64,000 nt of DNA from Entomortierella parvispora (taxonomy: Eukaryota > Mortierellomycota > Mortierellomycetes > Mortierellales > Mortierellaceae). A program made the translations under genes and the position numbers. The notes under the pieces were generated by a model. It had not been told where the DNA came from. It made no database searches and worked only from the letters and a program-made list of their open reading frames with translations. Position 1 is the stretch's first letter; every line of letters begins with the position of its first letter. Where the stretch lies: assembly GCA_963573315.1 (NCBI GenBank), contig OY752149.1:1860001-1924000 (forward strand), in the 5' to 3' direction. Shown piece after piece: positions 48,220-59,898 of the stretch.

Positions 48220-51200
48220 TCAAAGCGTGCCGCCCACAACTTTACAAGAGTCTGGGTACATCCATGATGACAACGCTGCTGACAATGTCGTTACTCTAAA
48301 GCACAAAGAGTACAGTAGAACAGCCCTGTGTGGATGGCGCTTGTTAAAGCTTCGCCTGACCCCACCAAGAGGGTCAATTCCAATGAGTTGGACTCTACTA
48401 GCTGAAAGGCCCTGCATTTCCATGAATAGAACCCTGTAGCATCTCTTTATTTTTACAGCCCCAGCGAAGCACCCATGAACTTTTTTTTTTTTTTTTTTTT
48501 TTTTTTTCGGATTAATCATTGTCAATTCGAAACAGGCCAGGCTGTCATCTCTCGGTACTCCCAATGGCCATTTCCGATATTCACGCGTGTTCCCTTTATG
48601 TTGTTGTAATAATAGTTTTTGCATCTCGCGACCTTTTGATGACCTGCAAAAAAAAAAAAAAAAAAAGACTTTCATTGTTGGGTTACACTTTCGGCCTAGT
48701 CTCACCAATGAAGGGTGATGGTCTGCTGCTTCCCGTCTTGTCGAGAAGAAGGTTAATATTAGCCATCCTCCATAGTTCATCCATGGTTCATCTATGGTTC
48801 ATCCATCCTTCAAAAATAATCCTTGCGGAAAAATTCCTAGAGACAAAAAAGAAAGTGGAGACCGACGGACGCATCACGTAAAAATGATATGGAAACGCTA
48901 ACTTTATTGAATCCCTTCCCTCTTTTTTTCTTTGGGCGTTCTTTGGTTGAGGTTACCTTTCGCCGAGAGCTACCCCCGAAAGACTACAGAGCCTACAGAC
49001 GGGCTACTGTATTGTCAAAAGACTCTCCACAGCGTCCGTGCTGACTGACTGTGAATGACGCCTAGCACCAAACGATAAACTTTCTGTGTGAAGAGCTACT
49101 GTGAGTTTATGTTACGCCCGGCGTTTACACCTTTGACGCGCGGCCGAAGAGCAGAAAGCTACCTCTTGTGAGCTGAGCGCACTGGGAGGAAAAAGAAAAT
49201 ACTTCAACTAACCCATGACACGTCGTCTAGGATTCTCTAGCCGACCAACTTTGTGACACCCCTGATCTGACGCACGGATAAGAGTCCTCAGGTTGTCAGT
49301 TTCCCTGTTCGTTTTCTCCACACTTTTTGGATCGATGTCTCCAACCTCTTTGCGACACCAGGTGGGAGATTAGATCTTTGTCTCGCTCCTGTAGTAGAGC
49401 AAGGGAATCGTGTGTGTGTGCCAGGACGTGTCTCTCGGCATCGATTCAAAGACAAATAAACAAACACACAAAACAAACAAACAAAATCTCAAGACGGTCG
49501 TGTTCGAGCGACCCTGAAATTCGGTGCGTCCCCACGGAACGTTTCAACCCTGTGCAGAACCTCGCCTTTTACTTTTCTCTTCTTTGCTCTGAAAATTCTC
49601 TCCACCCCAAGTTTCTCGATAATAACAGCCCTTTTCCTCAGCCGTCTGCTGCATGCAGATGCAACACAGAGGACGTTCAGCAAAAGAAATACACTCGAGT
49701 AAAAGGTAAAATGTGGGGATGATGTCTGACGAACGTGAAACGTTCCTATCGTGTTTCCGCTAGTCCCTTGTGTCCACATGGCACCAAACAAAACATGGTC
49801 AAAGCATTGGGATCCTGGTCACAACTATTGTCCGAGTAGGTACAAAGTGTTGTCCTTTCCTGCCATTGTTTGATCTCTTTGGATCGATCAAGACCAAGGT
49901 ATAATTTGGAAAAGGAAGGGGGGGAAACGGGAGGATGTGGGGGGAGGGAGAGGGAAAAGTGCCTTTGTCAGCAAGAATTGAGGGAGATGAGGACCAGCCT
50001 TGCGCCTCCTCGGTCCGAACACCAGCGGCTCTGCCACTTGTGATTGCCGTGATTTGTAGAGAACAAAAGAGGAATCAAGGGCAGGTTTAGAAGCTGGTGT
50101 TTCCTTTTAGCTCATTTCCGGGTCGATCCTGCCGCCTCTAAGCCCAATGGCCCTGCTCAAACCCTCCGCTTTGATCAAGTGATCATCCCACTTGTGGGCT
50201 CGGGCCGATCCCTGTCCCAGAAGCATATCGGACCAGCATCGGGCCAAGCATCGGGCTTTGATTGGGAAATATCACATTCGTGAAGAGGGAAATGGGAGAT
50301 GAGGAGAACGAGCAAGCTCTGTCAAATCTCAGCAGAGAGTGGGGTGAGGTGAGGCAGAAGGGCTTGCATGATCTGCAGTTCGCCTCCCCTCGCATCGGGG
50401 AACTGCCAAAATTGGGACCGCGCCCTTGTTTGTACCACGGGCCAAAAGTAAAAAAAAAAAAAGAAAAAAAAAAAAAAGAAAAAAGAAAATCAGGTCACCC
50501 TTCATGTGCAAAGTTGTTGACACGCGTTTTCAACGAACCGGGTTGGCCCAGAGAGTCGCCGAGAGGGAAAAGGGCACAAAGCAACCTTGGTGTGCACTGA
50601 AGGACCTTGGCAGAAAAAGGAAAGTCTGGTCCGAGAAGTGAAACTGTTAGAGCACACCATGACCAACAAGGTATGTCATCCTTTTGCATCTTGACAGATT
50701 GCAAGGGCAACAACGAGGCAGATCGGGGCAAGCAAGAAAACAAAGGGGTGCTCGGAGGATTGTCAACACCATTGGTCAAAGTTATTGGTTCAACAAAAAA
50801 AAAAACCAAAGGGATCTGATCGGGAGGAGAAAAAGAGGAGGTCCGTGTAGGGCCAGATCTGACAAGGGTACTGTACGGTCTGTGCTAGCACTCTTGGGTC
50901 TTTTCCTTTTTTTTTCTTTTTGTTTCTTTTTCGTTTCTTGTCTTGATCCCCTTCCTTCTCTCTCTTTCTTCCTGACCTTCCAGTGGTCGTGGTATCGAAT
51001 ACAGCGTATCGTGTACCCGTGTATCGGGTGGACAGTGCTCGTTTGCTTCTTGATGGTGTGAATTGTCTATCACCAACTCATCTGCAGGGACGGTTCCAGT
51101 TGCCAGCCAGACAAGGAGTCTGAAAGAGAGTCTCTATCTGTCTATCATTGTTTTTTGTGACAAGGCAGCAAGGGCCAAAGAGGCCAGAAGGTTGCCTGCC

Positions 51201-51808
51201 TTTGGTGGACCGAAGAGAGCACAAAGGATGACATCAATTACATATCGGAAGGTCTTTTTTCGTCTAATTGACCAGAGACGGAGGTGTCGGTGAGCCCGGA
51301 TTAGAGAGGGAGGGAGGGAAGCAAAAAAAAAAAAAAATGGGTGAACGGTGGACGGTGATCCTGATTGAGTCGCTGCAGTTTAATTGAACGGTCAATTGAG
51401 TCCACCGAGTCACTCGAGCGGGACGATTGAATTGCGTGTGCAAATAAACATAATAATAATAATGGCGCACCTCAGTCAGGGAATGAGAATTCGGTTCCCT
51501 CATAACTAACTGAATGCGCCCATTTTTGGCTCTTGCTCCTGCACTCCAAAACCAAAGCAATTCAATGGGGGGTATGTGTGTTGAACCGTAAAGGAAGGCC
51601 GATGAAACCCCCCAGCGAAGAAGCAACAACAGGCCTGAGGCTCCGTTTGCCAGGTTTCGTCCAGCGCGTCTGATCTACCCTGGCCTGGCCAGCCAAGTCC
51701 ACGGATGATTGATTGGCTTGATGGGTATGCAAAATGCAGCCCTGTTCGATGCCTACTATTCTTTCCCTCTCTCTTGACTCTATATCAACCTCCTTCCTGG
51801 GATCCACA

Positions 51809-51816
51809 TATATAAT
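51809..51816 (+). promoter_or_regulatory. TATA box of the medusa gene
   Basis: TATATAAT 470 bp upstream of the predicted medA ATG, followed by a long pyrimidine-rich leader. Placement implies a leader of roughly 430 nt before splicing. Confidence 0.5.
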
Positions 51817-52097
51817 CGCGCCTTTCCCCCATCATCTCGACTTTTTTTTATCTTCTTCTTCATTCACCTTCACTTCAATCTTTGAACTCTTACTACTCTC
51901 TCACCTTGCACTCTCCCCTGATACCTCTACCCTGACACCCCTTCGTCTCTCTCACTCACACACTCACACACCCACATCTGCAAGCACATCACTGACCCAC
52001 TCAAACCGACATCTCCTTCACCCACCTTTTCCCCTCCTCGTTCCAAACACACAAGACATTATCAGACACATTCCCTTCAATAACCCATTCCTCCGAT

Positions 52098-52277
52098 GTA
52101 AGTGTGGTGGCGGCATGGAAGACAAGGATCAGTATCTCTTTCTCTCAATCTCATCAAAGGAGATCTGAGATCTGATCAAGGCAGAGTCACTCTATCAATG
52201 TACCTGAGATTCAAGACAACTTATCAATGAACTACATTTGCCTCCCTTTTTACAACCCTCCGTGCTTCTTTCTCCAG
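52098..52277 (+). promoter_or_regulatory. probable 5' UTR intron of the medusa gene
   Basis: Donor GTAAGT at 52098 and acceptor TTTCTCCAG ending at 52277, one base before the ATG at 52279. Without splicing, the donor region forms a minimal ATG-TAA upstream frame (52096-52101). Splicing removes it together with another upstream ATG (52114). This is consensus-based, without transcript evidence. Confidence 0.45.
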
Positions 52278-52278
52278 C

Positions 52279-52699
52279 ATGGACATGTCCGCTATTCAAA
52301 GTAAGTTACATCCTCAAATTCCTGGTTGCATGGACCAATTGCTCTCATATTCTTCATATCTCGGAAGGACCGTTGGCTTTGCCTAGCTATGATAGCGCTT
52401 TTCCCTCCAGTCGCCAACCTTCCAGTCTCGCGAACCTCCAATCCTCTTTCCCTCCACCCTCACCCTTCCTGTCCCTGTTTGACCTGGTGTGAACTACAGG
52501 GAACATAGATAATTAATCATCTCTCCATTTCTTTTTCTCTCCTCTCCCCCTTTCTCCGTCTTCGTCCTTTATCCAGACTTTGAACCAAGAAAATTTGCAC
52601 CAATTCCTGAACCACAGCAACAGTCAACACAAAACACAATCCAAAACCAGCAACCGCTTCAAGTCCAGTCTCCCCAACAGATGCAACAACAAGCACAGC

Positions 52700-52732
<33 letters not shown>

Positions 52733-54388
52733 TGGCCAACTTCAAAGACTCTCAGCCTCCCCGCGTCCTCGAGTATACTCCTCACTATGGCCCTGAAGGT
52801 CAAACCTTTACAGTCACCCTCCAGGCCAGCCCTAACAAACCCCTTCGCGTTGGATTCGGCACTTTGGTCGTCGACACAAAGCAATACGCAGCCAATGGCT
52901 ACGTGACACTGAGCTGTACGGTGCCCAACTTTGCCATCACAAAGTGGTTCGTCAGCAAGGTGCCTCTGTATGTCCTTCAGATGGAAAATGATATGGTGAT
53001 GGAGAGCTGGCCTTTTGGTGACTACAGCTACTATGAAGATACCCAGAGCGAAGGTCTCAACAACGGCAACGCCGGTAATAACGCTTTGATCAACACCAAG
53101 AGGGCCAACAATGACAGCAATGGCAACGGCAACAAGATGAGCTTGTATGGCCAGTCTCTTCACCACACCTCTCTTTCCAACAAGAAGCAGCACCTGGTCA
53201 CAAACTTGGATCTGTCCCACACCACCTTGTCCCCTCACCACAGCCATCCCCAGCAGCAAGTCTCGCCTTTTCCTTCTGCCACACCCTCAGGTCTTCATGG
53301 TCTTTCCCCTCGTCGTAAGTACCTCTCCACCTCTCTTGAAGACCATCTGCAGCCTTACAAAAACATTGATCCCCAAAGATGACGATGACCATATTATGAT
53401 CGCCCGTTGCTAACAATCCTTGCTCTTCATCCACTTTACCCTCACAGACGACGATTACTCCGGCATGAGCACGCCTACCAGTGCGACCGCTCCGTATGAC
53501 GGGGGCTTGTACTCTCAGCCCCCTTCGCCATACACGCCCCGCACCCCCCTCAGCGCCTCCTATGTTCGCTCTGGTTACTATAACGGCCAAATGTTCCCCC
53601 CCTACGCGCAGTCGGATCTCGCTGCTACTTCACCGTACGCCATGCCCCCTACTCAAGGCAACGGCTACCTTCACGGTCATCACCAGCAGCAACCCGAAAC
53701 CTCGTACATGGCTCAGCCTCATCCTAACGCCAACATGGGTTCGAACTTGCCCGTCGGCAGCTACAACCCCTACGCCAGCCTCTTGAACAAGGCCAACCTC
53801 AAGTTCACAGGCAACATGGACGACATGGCCATCAACTGGAGTGGAGAGGAGTGGGAGTCTCATCGTCGCTTGGTTCAGTTCTGGAGAAGACAGGAGGGCA
53901 ATGATATCCATTGCAGCTTTGCGCCCCTGGCTCCTGCGGATCGTCAGCCCAACAGCATTGTGATCTCCTGCATCTACTGGGCCGAGAAGAACGATTGCTT
54001 CTTGACCTCGGTTGATTGCATCTACTTGCTCGAGTCCTTGATCGCAGTCCGCTTCACGGTTGAGGAAAAGAACCGAATCCGTCGTAACCTCGAAGGATTC
54101 CGACCCGTCACAGTCTCAAAGTGCAAGCCTGAATCCGCCGAGTTCTTCAAGTTGATCATGTCCTTCCCCAACCCCAAGCCACGCAACATTGAGAAGGATG
54201 TCAAGGTCTTCCCCTGGAAGGTCTTGCCTTACGCCCTCAAGAAGATCATTAGCAAGTACACAGCTTCTTATAGCAGTACAGCTGCGATCCAAACGGACGC
54301 GTTCCATAACGCCAACTTTCCTCATGGCTCCACCTTGCCCATTACCCCTCAACAACAATCTATCCTAGAGTCTAGTATTATTGCCTAA
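52279..54388 (+). CDS. medA: medusa (MedA/Acon-3)-type developmental regulator
   Basis: Nuclear regulator of conidiation, adhesion and sexual development in moulds; biochemical mechanism is unclear in the family. Three exons: 52279-52300 (22 nt), 52577-53314 and 53448-54388; 566 aa. After a poly-Gln run (residues about 37-57) comes the conserved block PRVLEYTPHYGPEGQTFTVT with VGFGTLVVDTK and the WPFGDYSYYED turn. A low-complexity Tyr/Pro/Ser middle follows. The conserved C-terminal domain has DDMAINWSGEEWESHRRLVQ, CIYWAEKNDCFLTSVDCIYL, VEEKNRIRRNLEGFRPVTVS and FPNPKPRNIEKDVKVFPWKV. These blocks are the MedA signature. The poly-Gln tract may be length-variable. Confidence 0.87.
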
Positions 54389-55494
54389 TGGTAGTAGTAT
54401 GGATCTTTTTCGTTTTCATTTTCTCTTTTCATATTGTAGTTTAGTCCTCTTGAATCTTGTACATTATCTCATCATCTCAAATACACTTGTTTTCAACCAA
54501 ACATTGCGTATCTCCTCTTATGAGTCCAAGCAAGAGCGCTTGACCTTTATGTACTATTATCTTGGTAGACTGCCGCGCTATAAGTCTTCATAATCATAAG
54601 CCATCTCCAAACTCTTCCAACGTGATGTGAAAAAAAAAATCGGAAATCAAGGGGCCACATCGTTGCCGGGTCCTCGATGGAAAAAAAATATAGGCCCCGG
54701 AGGCTGCGGATCGTGTGATATCGGTTGGTGCTGATGCCATTTTCGAATGGGTTCGAAGAATCGTGGAAAGTACCGCCACAGCGTCGGACCCACAGAAATC
54801 ACTCTTTTGAACGACTATAAAGCTGTAGGTAACTGGGCCTTGGAACATAATATTTTCTGGCTGGTAGAACGACCCAATGACTTCCAAGCAATGAAACGGT
54901 CTCGAGGGTTGGTTTACGCGTGGCGAACAGTTTTCGACGCGTCTCTATATAGAGATATAGTGGGAACGATTGTTGTACAGGCTGTGCAATCGCGCTAAAA
55001 CTTTGATTTTGACGTGGCCCCAAGCCTGTCAAGTGTCCTTTTTTAGCTCACGATTGGGGGCATGCAGCAAGCTACAGAAACTAGAGCTGCCGATTGAAAA
55101 AGTAATAGACCATTCATTATGTCTAGGTTTCTGTCATCATCGTTTGTACTACATTACGTAAGCAAGCCCGCAAAACGCGAACTCGCTGTGCCCTGAAAAT
55201 CGATAGAGCAACAACTTCCGGGTGACAGTGTCAATCGGGACAAGCGTGTTGTCGATGTTGGGGTTCTTCGGCTTGCGGCTGTCCCAAAGTGTTTGTACCG
55301 AGGAAACACTCGCTTGTGCAAATCAAGGCGGACAAGCACAGTTGTTTATTCCTGCCCTTGCTGCGCCAAAGAGGCGACTTCTTCAGCTTTTCTTTTTCTT
55401 CGTTCCTTTCTTTTACATCTTCACAAACTCCCATACTTTCACCCCGACACGAATCTTTTATCAGCAACACAGTCATTCAAATTGATCCACGGAG
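54389..55494. other. intergenic region upstream of the Sel1-repeat gene
   Basis: About 1.1 kb, no confident exon. A palindromic CTATATAG followed by AGATATAG (54945-54960) is TATA-like. The missing first exon of the Sel1-repeat gene should lie here if it exists; no ATG-bearing exon with a matching phase could be chosen with confidence. Confidence 0.4.
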
Positions 55495-57384
55495 GGTACT
55501 TCGACACCCCACTCTGTTATTATCCCTACTGGACCAGAAGATGTTGGCAGCGCGAGTTCCCATGGCCCTTCAAATAAGAGATTGATACACGGGCTGAATA
55601 ACCTCAGGTATCGGTGACAGATCAAATACTTGGTCTATCTCTCTTAAGTCCATCTCTCTTAACCTGTCACCTCTTAATCTAGCTTGGACGGTCCAGCTGA
55701 AGGGAGGTCAAACGATAACATTGACCAAACTCACCAGAACAGCGAGGACGTCTCACAAAGCCTCATCATAACCATAGAGCGGCTTTTGAAAGTCGCCGAG
55801 CATGGAGATCCCGAAGTCCAGTGCCGCGCTGGCGTGATGTACCAGAATGGAGAGGCTGCCCCAAAGGACCTTCGAAAGGCGATGGAATGGTACTTGAAGG
55901 CTGCAGAGCAAGGACTCGCAAGTGCACAGTGCAACATTGGCGTTATATACCAGGTTGGCATGGGTGTGGCCCAAGACCACAACAAAGCCATGGAATGGTA
56001 CTTGCAGGCAGCCCATCAAGGATACGCTAGAGCCCAGACCTTCATAGGGGTGCTGTACCAGGACGGCGAGGGGTTTCCAAAGGACTATCAGAAAGCCATG
56101 AAATGGGGTCTGAAGGCGGCCGAGCAGGGGTATTGCTGTGCCCAGTTCAATGTAGGCACGATGTACCAAATTGGACAGGGAGTTCCCCGGGATCACCAGA
56201 AAGCCATGGTCTGGTTTTTGAAGGCCGCTGACCAAGGATTAGCCAAGGCCCAATGTAGTATAGGCACCCTATACCAAGATGGCGGTTCTATCCCTCGAGA
56301 TTATCAGAAAGCCATGGAGTGGTATATGAGGGCTGCCCAGAATGGAGACGCTGGTGCTCAGTGCGCCGCTGCCGTGCTATATCTGTATGGTCTCGGTGTT
56401 CTCCAGGACTTTCAGAAAGCCGCAGAGTGGTTTTTGAAGGCCGCCGAGCAAGGGTATTTTAGTGCGCAGTTCAACATAGGTATGAGATACCATACTGGCA
56501 CGGGCGTTCCCGAGGACCACCAAAAAGCCATGGAATGGTATTTGAAAGCCGCCGAGCAAGGAGACGCTAGAGCCCAACGAAGTATAGGCGTATTGTACCA
56601 AGATGGCAGTGCCGTCCCTCAAGACTACCAGAAAGCCATGGAGTGGTATTTGAAGGCCGCCGATCAAGGGGACGCCAGTGCTCAGTGCGCCGTTGCCGTG
56701 ATGTATCAGAATGGCCTAGGTGTTCCCCAGGACTTTCAGAAAGCCAAGGAGTGGTTTATGAAGGCCGCCGAGCAGGGATATCGTACTGCTCAGTTCAATA
56801 TGGGCTACATGTGTCATGTGGGCGAGGGCATTCCCCAGGACCACCAGAAAGCCATGGAATGGTTCTTGAAGGCCGCCAAGCAAGGAGACGCAAGAGCGCA
56901 GTATAGTATGGGTGTCCTGTACCAAGATGGTAGCACTGTTTCCCAAGACTATCAGAAAGCCGCAGAATGGTTTTTGAAGGCCGCGGACCAAGGATACGAT
57001 ATTGCTCAGAACTCCTTAGCCGTTTTGTACCAGTATGGTGAAGGTGTTCTTCAAGACGACCAGAAAGCCGTGGTGTGGTATCTGAAGGCTGCCGAGCAAG
57101 GATATGCCCAAGCTCAAGGTATCTTGGGCACATTTTATCATGACGGCAAAGGTCTCCCTCAAGACAACCAGAAAGCGATGGAGTGGTACCTAAAGGCCGC
57201 CGAACAGGGATACGCGAAGGCCCATTGCAACATAGGAATGATGTACCAGAGGGGTAGGGATGTTCCTCAGGACTTTCAGAAAGCAAAGGAATGGTATTTG
57301 AAAGCCGCCGATCTAGGACTTGCCGATGCCCATCGCTTTCTTGAAAAACTGACCCAAGAGTGTAAAGGTGACACTTCCCAATAA
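55495..57384 (+). CDS. Sel1-like (TPR-type) repeat protein, 5' end unresolved
   Basis: Repeat protein of about 36-residue Sel1 units: 14 full copies and one partial (each like AMEWYLKAAEQGYARAQ then IG..YQDG.GVPQD). Such proteins scaffold signalling or ER quality-control complexes; no partner can be inferred. The main exon is 55683-57384. An upstream exon 55495-55607 joins in phase through a 75-nt intron, giving GPSNKRLIHGLNNLSLDGPA before the repeats. Neither exon contains an in-frame ATG before the repeats, so a further 5' exon is missing, undetected, or the gene is truncated. The repeats are uninterrupted and highly similar at DNA level, suggesting recent duplication or gene conversion. 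No membrane segment. Confidence 0.75.
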
Positions 57385-58087
57385 TGAAGCAAAAAAAAAT
57401 TGGCCAAATAAAAGTGTAGTTTATTATGATAATATCACCAGGCTAGTGGAACGAGTCTCCAGCTTTCCTGTAACAAAAACCGTTGATCACTGGAGAATCG
57501 GGCAGCATCCGGTTCTGTCCATCACACCAACGTTGTATCGACTATTGCAATCGCTGGCCACCACTCGCTGATCTAAAATCTCGGTGATGTCTGTCGCTTT
57601 CCTGAAGTGGCTATATAAAACGATTTGTCTATTTCATTCAGTATCTTCGTTGTTGAATCATGGTGGGCGCAGACTCGGTGCCTTTCAAACGCGAGGCGAC
57701 AAGATCGTATCCTTGAATCAGCCTTTTCAAATACGGTTGCTAAGTTGGATGTTATCTAGTCCCCTGCCAGTCAGTATATAGTATCCGAGATGCATGTAGA
57801 GCCAACTTTGTGTTCCCGATTCCATAATGACAAGCTTTCTTATCCATAGAGATGCCGTGGTGAGTCCGCAACCATTGTCCATGGATTCCTTGATAGTGAA
57901 AGAAAGACAGGGGGGTAAAATGCAGCGAGTGAAGTCCTCAAGATGGTGCAAGGCTAGCGAGAAACTTTATTCGGTGACGCAATTATGGCGCCTGATGTCC
58001 CGGTCGGAGTTGCATACGAGTGCTTCGCATGCGTGCGTTCCCAACTTCTCTCTCAAAGACGCCATACCCAGAACTCACCCATACAAC
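57385..58087. other. intergenic region upstream of SEM1
   Basis: Contains TATATAAAA at 57612-57620. The SEM1 reading frame is open back to an ATG at 57827, which would add 87 residues of unrelated composition; I reject that extension. No other exon supported. Confidence 0.45.
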
Positions 58088-58657
58088 ATGTCCAGCTCAA
58101 AGCCAACAGAACAACAAAAGCCAGAGGCTAATGTGCCACAGCTCAATGGACTCGAAGAAGACGATGAATTTGAAGAGTTTGCCGCTCAAGGTAAATGGCG
58201 AACACAGGAGACTCATCAGCTGTGCCCCTCTCCATGAGTCAAGACACGTCGTGCAGTATCCAGGAAGCACCTTGAGGTCAATCGCATGGACCGTATCCTT
58301 CTGGCGATTTAACGCAAGGATCGTGCCGTATCGAGAGCTCATGTTGCGTGTTTTCCAGGAGTTGGTGGTGATTGTAGTGTCGTTATCTTCTGAAACTGAC
58401 CCTTTTATCGTTCTTTTATCGTGTATAATAGATTGGAACGAGGCCGAAGAGGAGAAAGACGCACATCAATGGGACGATAACTGGGATGACGATGATGTTG
58501 AGGATGACTTTTCACAGCAGTTGAGGTACCAACTGGTGCTAGAATGATAACCCTTGACAGTTCGACTCTATGGCCTAGTTTCTTACGTTTCTTTTTCATT
58601 CTTCTTGATCGTTGTAGAGCCGAGCTTCAAAAGTCCGCCACAGCTATGCAGACGTGA
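58088..58657 (+). CDS. SEM1: 26S proteasome lid subunit Sem1/DSS1
   Basis: Tiny acidic, intrinsically disordered subunit of the proteasome lid, also found in TREX-2 and BRCA2-type complexes. Three exons: 58088-58190, 58432-58525 and 58618-58657; 78 aa. The two acidic/aromatic blocks that define DSS1 are present: [17 protein letters not shown] and [20 protein letters not shown], followed by the C-terminal helix [12 protein letters not shown]. Length matches the family (about 70-90 aa). Introns split codons at Asp and Arg. It is easily missed by gene finders because the exons are short. Confidence 0.93.
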
Positions 58658-59898
58658 GCAGGATTACGAAAGGACGTAGTCAGCGTTGGACAGCCTTAGC
58701 AACTTCTTTTCATATAAAAACCGGATTAAAAAAAGGAAGTTTTCTTCAACCAGGAGCAGAAATGGTATAAGGGTATATCGAGTTTGTTCCCCAAGTTGTG
58801 GTTTATGAGTTGCACGAAAGTCACTACAAGGAAGAGCTCTGCAGAGACTTTAGATATCCTGGCCGTGATGACTACCAGATAGAATCACCTTCAACCTCAA
58901 AGTGGTAACGGCTCTCGGGATGTGGGTATAACTGACTCCCATCGTAAGACTGTCTGTGGAGGTCTGTGGAAGCGTGGGGGTGCTGCGCTCTAAAGATGCC
59001 CTGCGTCAGCTAGAATGCCTGTGTAGAGCACAGTTGACTTCTCTTTGTCCAGAGTGAACGTTAAAGGAGAGAGGGACGAGATGGTGCAGAATTGGCCTGC
59101 AATATCGTATGGACTTCATCGTTACTTCACTTAACATGCACTTTCCTGCAACTCAAAATTTTCAACTTGTGCTGAGCACACTCGATTAAATTCGATATAC
59201 CCGACTTGTAATGACAAACTAGAGTTGATTCTAACGACCTGTCCCTCTCGCTTTATCTTCATTCCTCTCAATCAGCGAGTAAGTTCAACCTTCGACTTAT
59301 TATAATGACGAACACGAGTTGATTCTAACGAGATATCTCTCTCTCGTTTCATCTTCCCTCCTCATAATCAGCATGCAAGTTCAACCTTCGACTTATTTGA
59401 TGACAAACACTAGTTGTTTTTAACGACTTGTATCGCTATCATTTTATCGCCACTCCTCACAACCAGCGGGTAAGTTCAGCCTTCAACTTGTTTTAATAAT
59501 AACAAACACGAGTTTATTCTAACGACCAGTCTCTCTCTCTCATTTTATCCTCACTTCTCACAATCAGCGTGTATGTTCAACACTATTCTACCTATTTCAA
59601 TGATGTTGCGCGTGTGTCTTGCCCGTCCCACGTCCTGCCCATGGGCACGCGTGCGACGCGTTCCGAACGCACTTTTTTACTCTTGATAAAATCAGCTGGA
59701 TAAAATTACTGAAGAATAAATAGTCACGTGTTATATTCTTTACTCAAGGTAGGATGGGTGGCTTGGCAAAGTAAACAATTTTCTTTTTTTCTTTTTTTTT
59801 TGAGGCATCCTCACTGGCATCGCATTCATTCATTGAACGCACTCTCTCCATCCATCCACCTCCCCTTTTACCATCACCCCCCTTCTCCCTTCACATTA
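58658..59898. other. intergenic region with tandem repeats, upstream of PUF6
   Basis: 1.24 kb without a protein-coding exon. The centre holds a roughly 96-bp tandem repeat (59203-59576). GTCACGTG lies at 59723-59730, 170 bp before the PUF6 ATG. The last 130 bp are CT/CATCC-rich leader sequence. Confidence 0.5.
59203..59576 (+). repeat. about 96-bp tandem repeat with intron-like units
   Basis: Four diverged copies (first one partial) with starts at about 59203, 59281, 59377 and 59472. Each copy runs from GTAAGTTCAACCTTCGACTT (or GCAAGTTC, GTAAGTTCAGC, GTATGTTC) through TTCTAACGA to a pyrimidine-rich stretch and ends AATCAG or AACCAG. Copies are separated by CGA, CAT, CGG and CGT. The units therefore resemble complete spliceosomal introns placed 3 nt apart. 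Confidence 0.85.

Larger units (their letters stand above)
48220..52278. other. gene-poor region, part 2, ending in the medA promoter/leader
   Basis: About 4 kb without a recognisable protein. It has a T27 tract (48481-48507) and an A18 tract (48649-48667) about 140 bp apart, a GGTTCATCCAT-type short repeat (48770-48810), A-rich runs near 50450-50490, and GA/CT tracts. From 51809 it becomes promoter-like: TATATAAT at 51809-51816, then a CT/CAC-rich leader. Open frames of 100-190 codons here are interrupted by homopolymers and look accidental. Confidence 0.45.

Noticed and set aside
48220-48780. 186-codon minus-strand frame in the gene-poor region
   Set aside because: Crosses both the T27 and A18 homopolymers, has no domain and no conserved-looking block.
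57827-58087. In-frame N-terminal extension of SEM1 by 87 residues
   Set aside because: The extension shows no family similarity. DSS1 proteins are 70-90 aa, and MSSSKPTEQ is a normal start.
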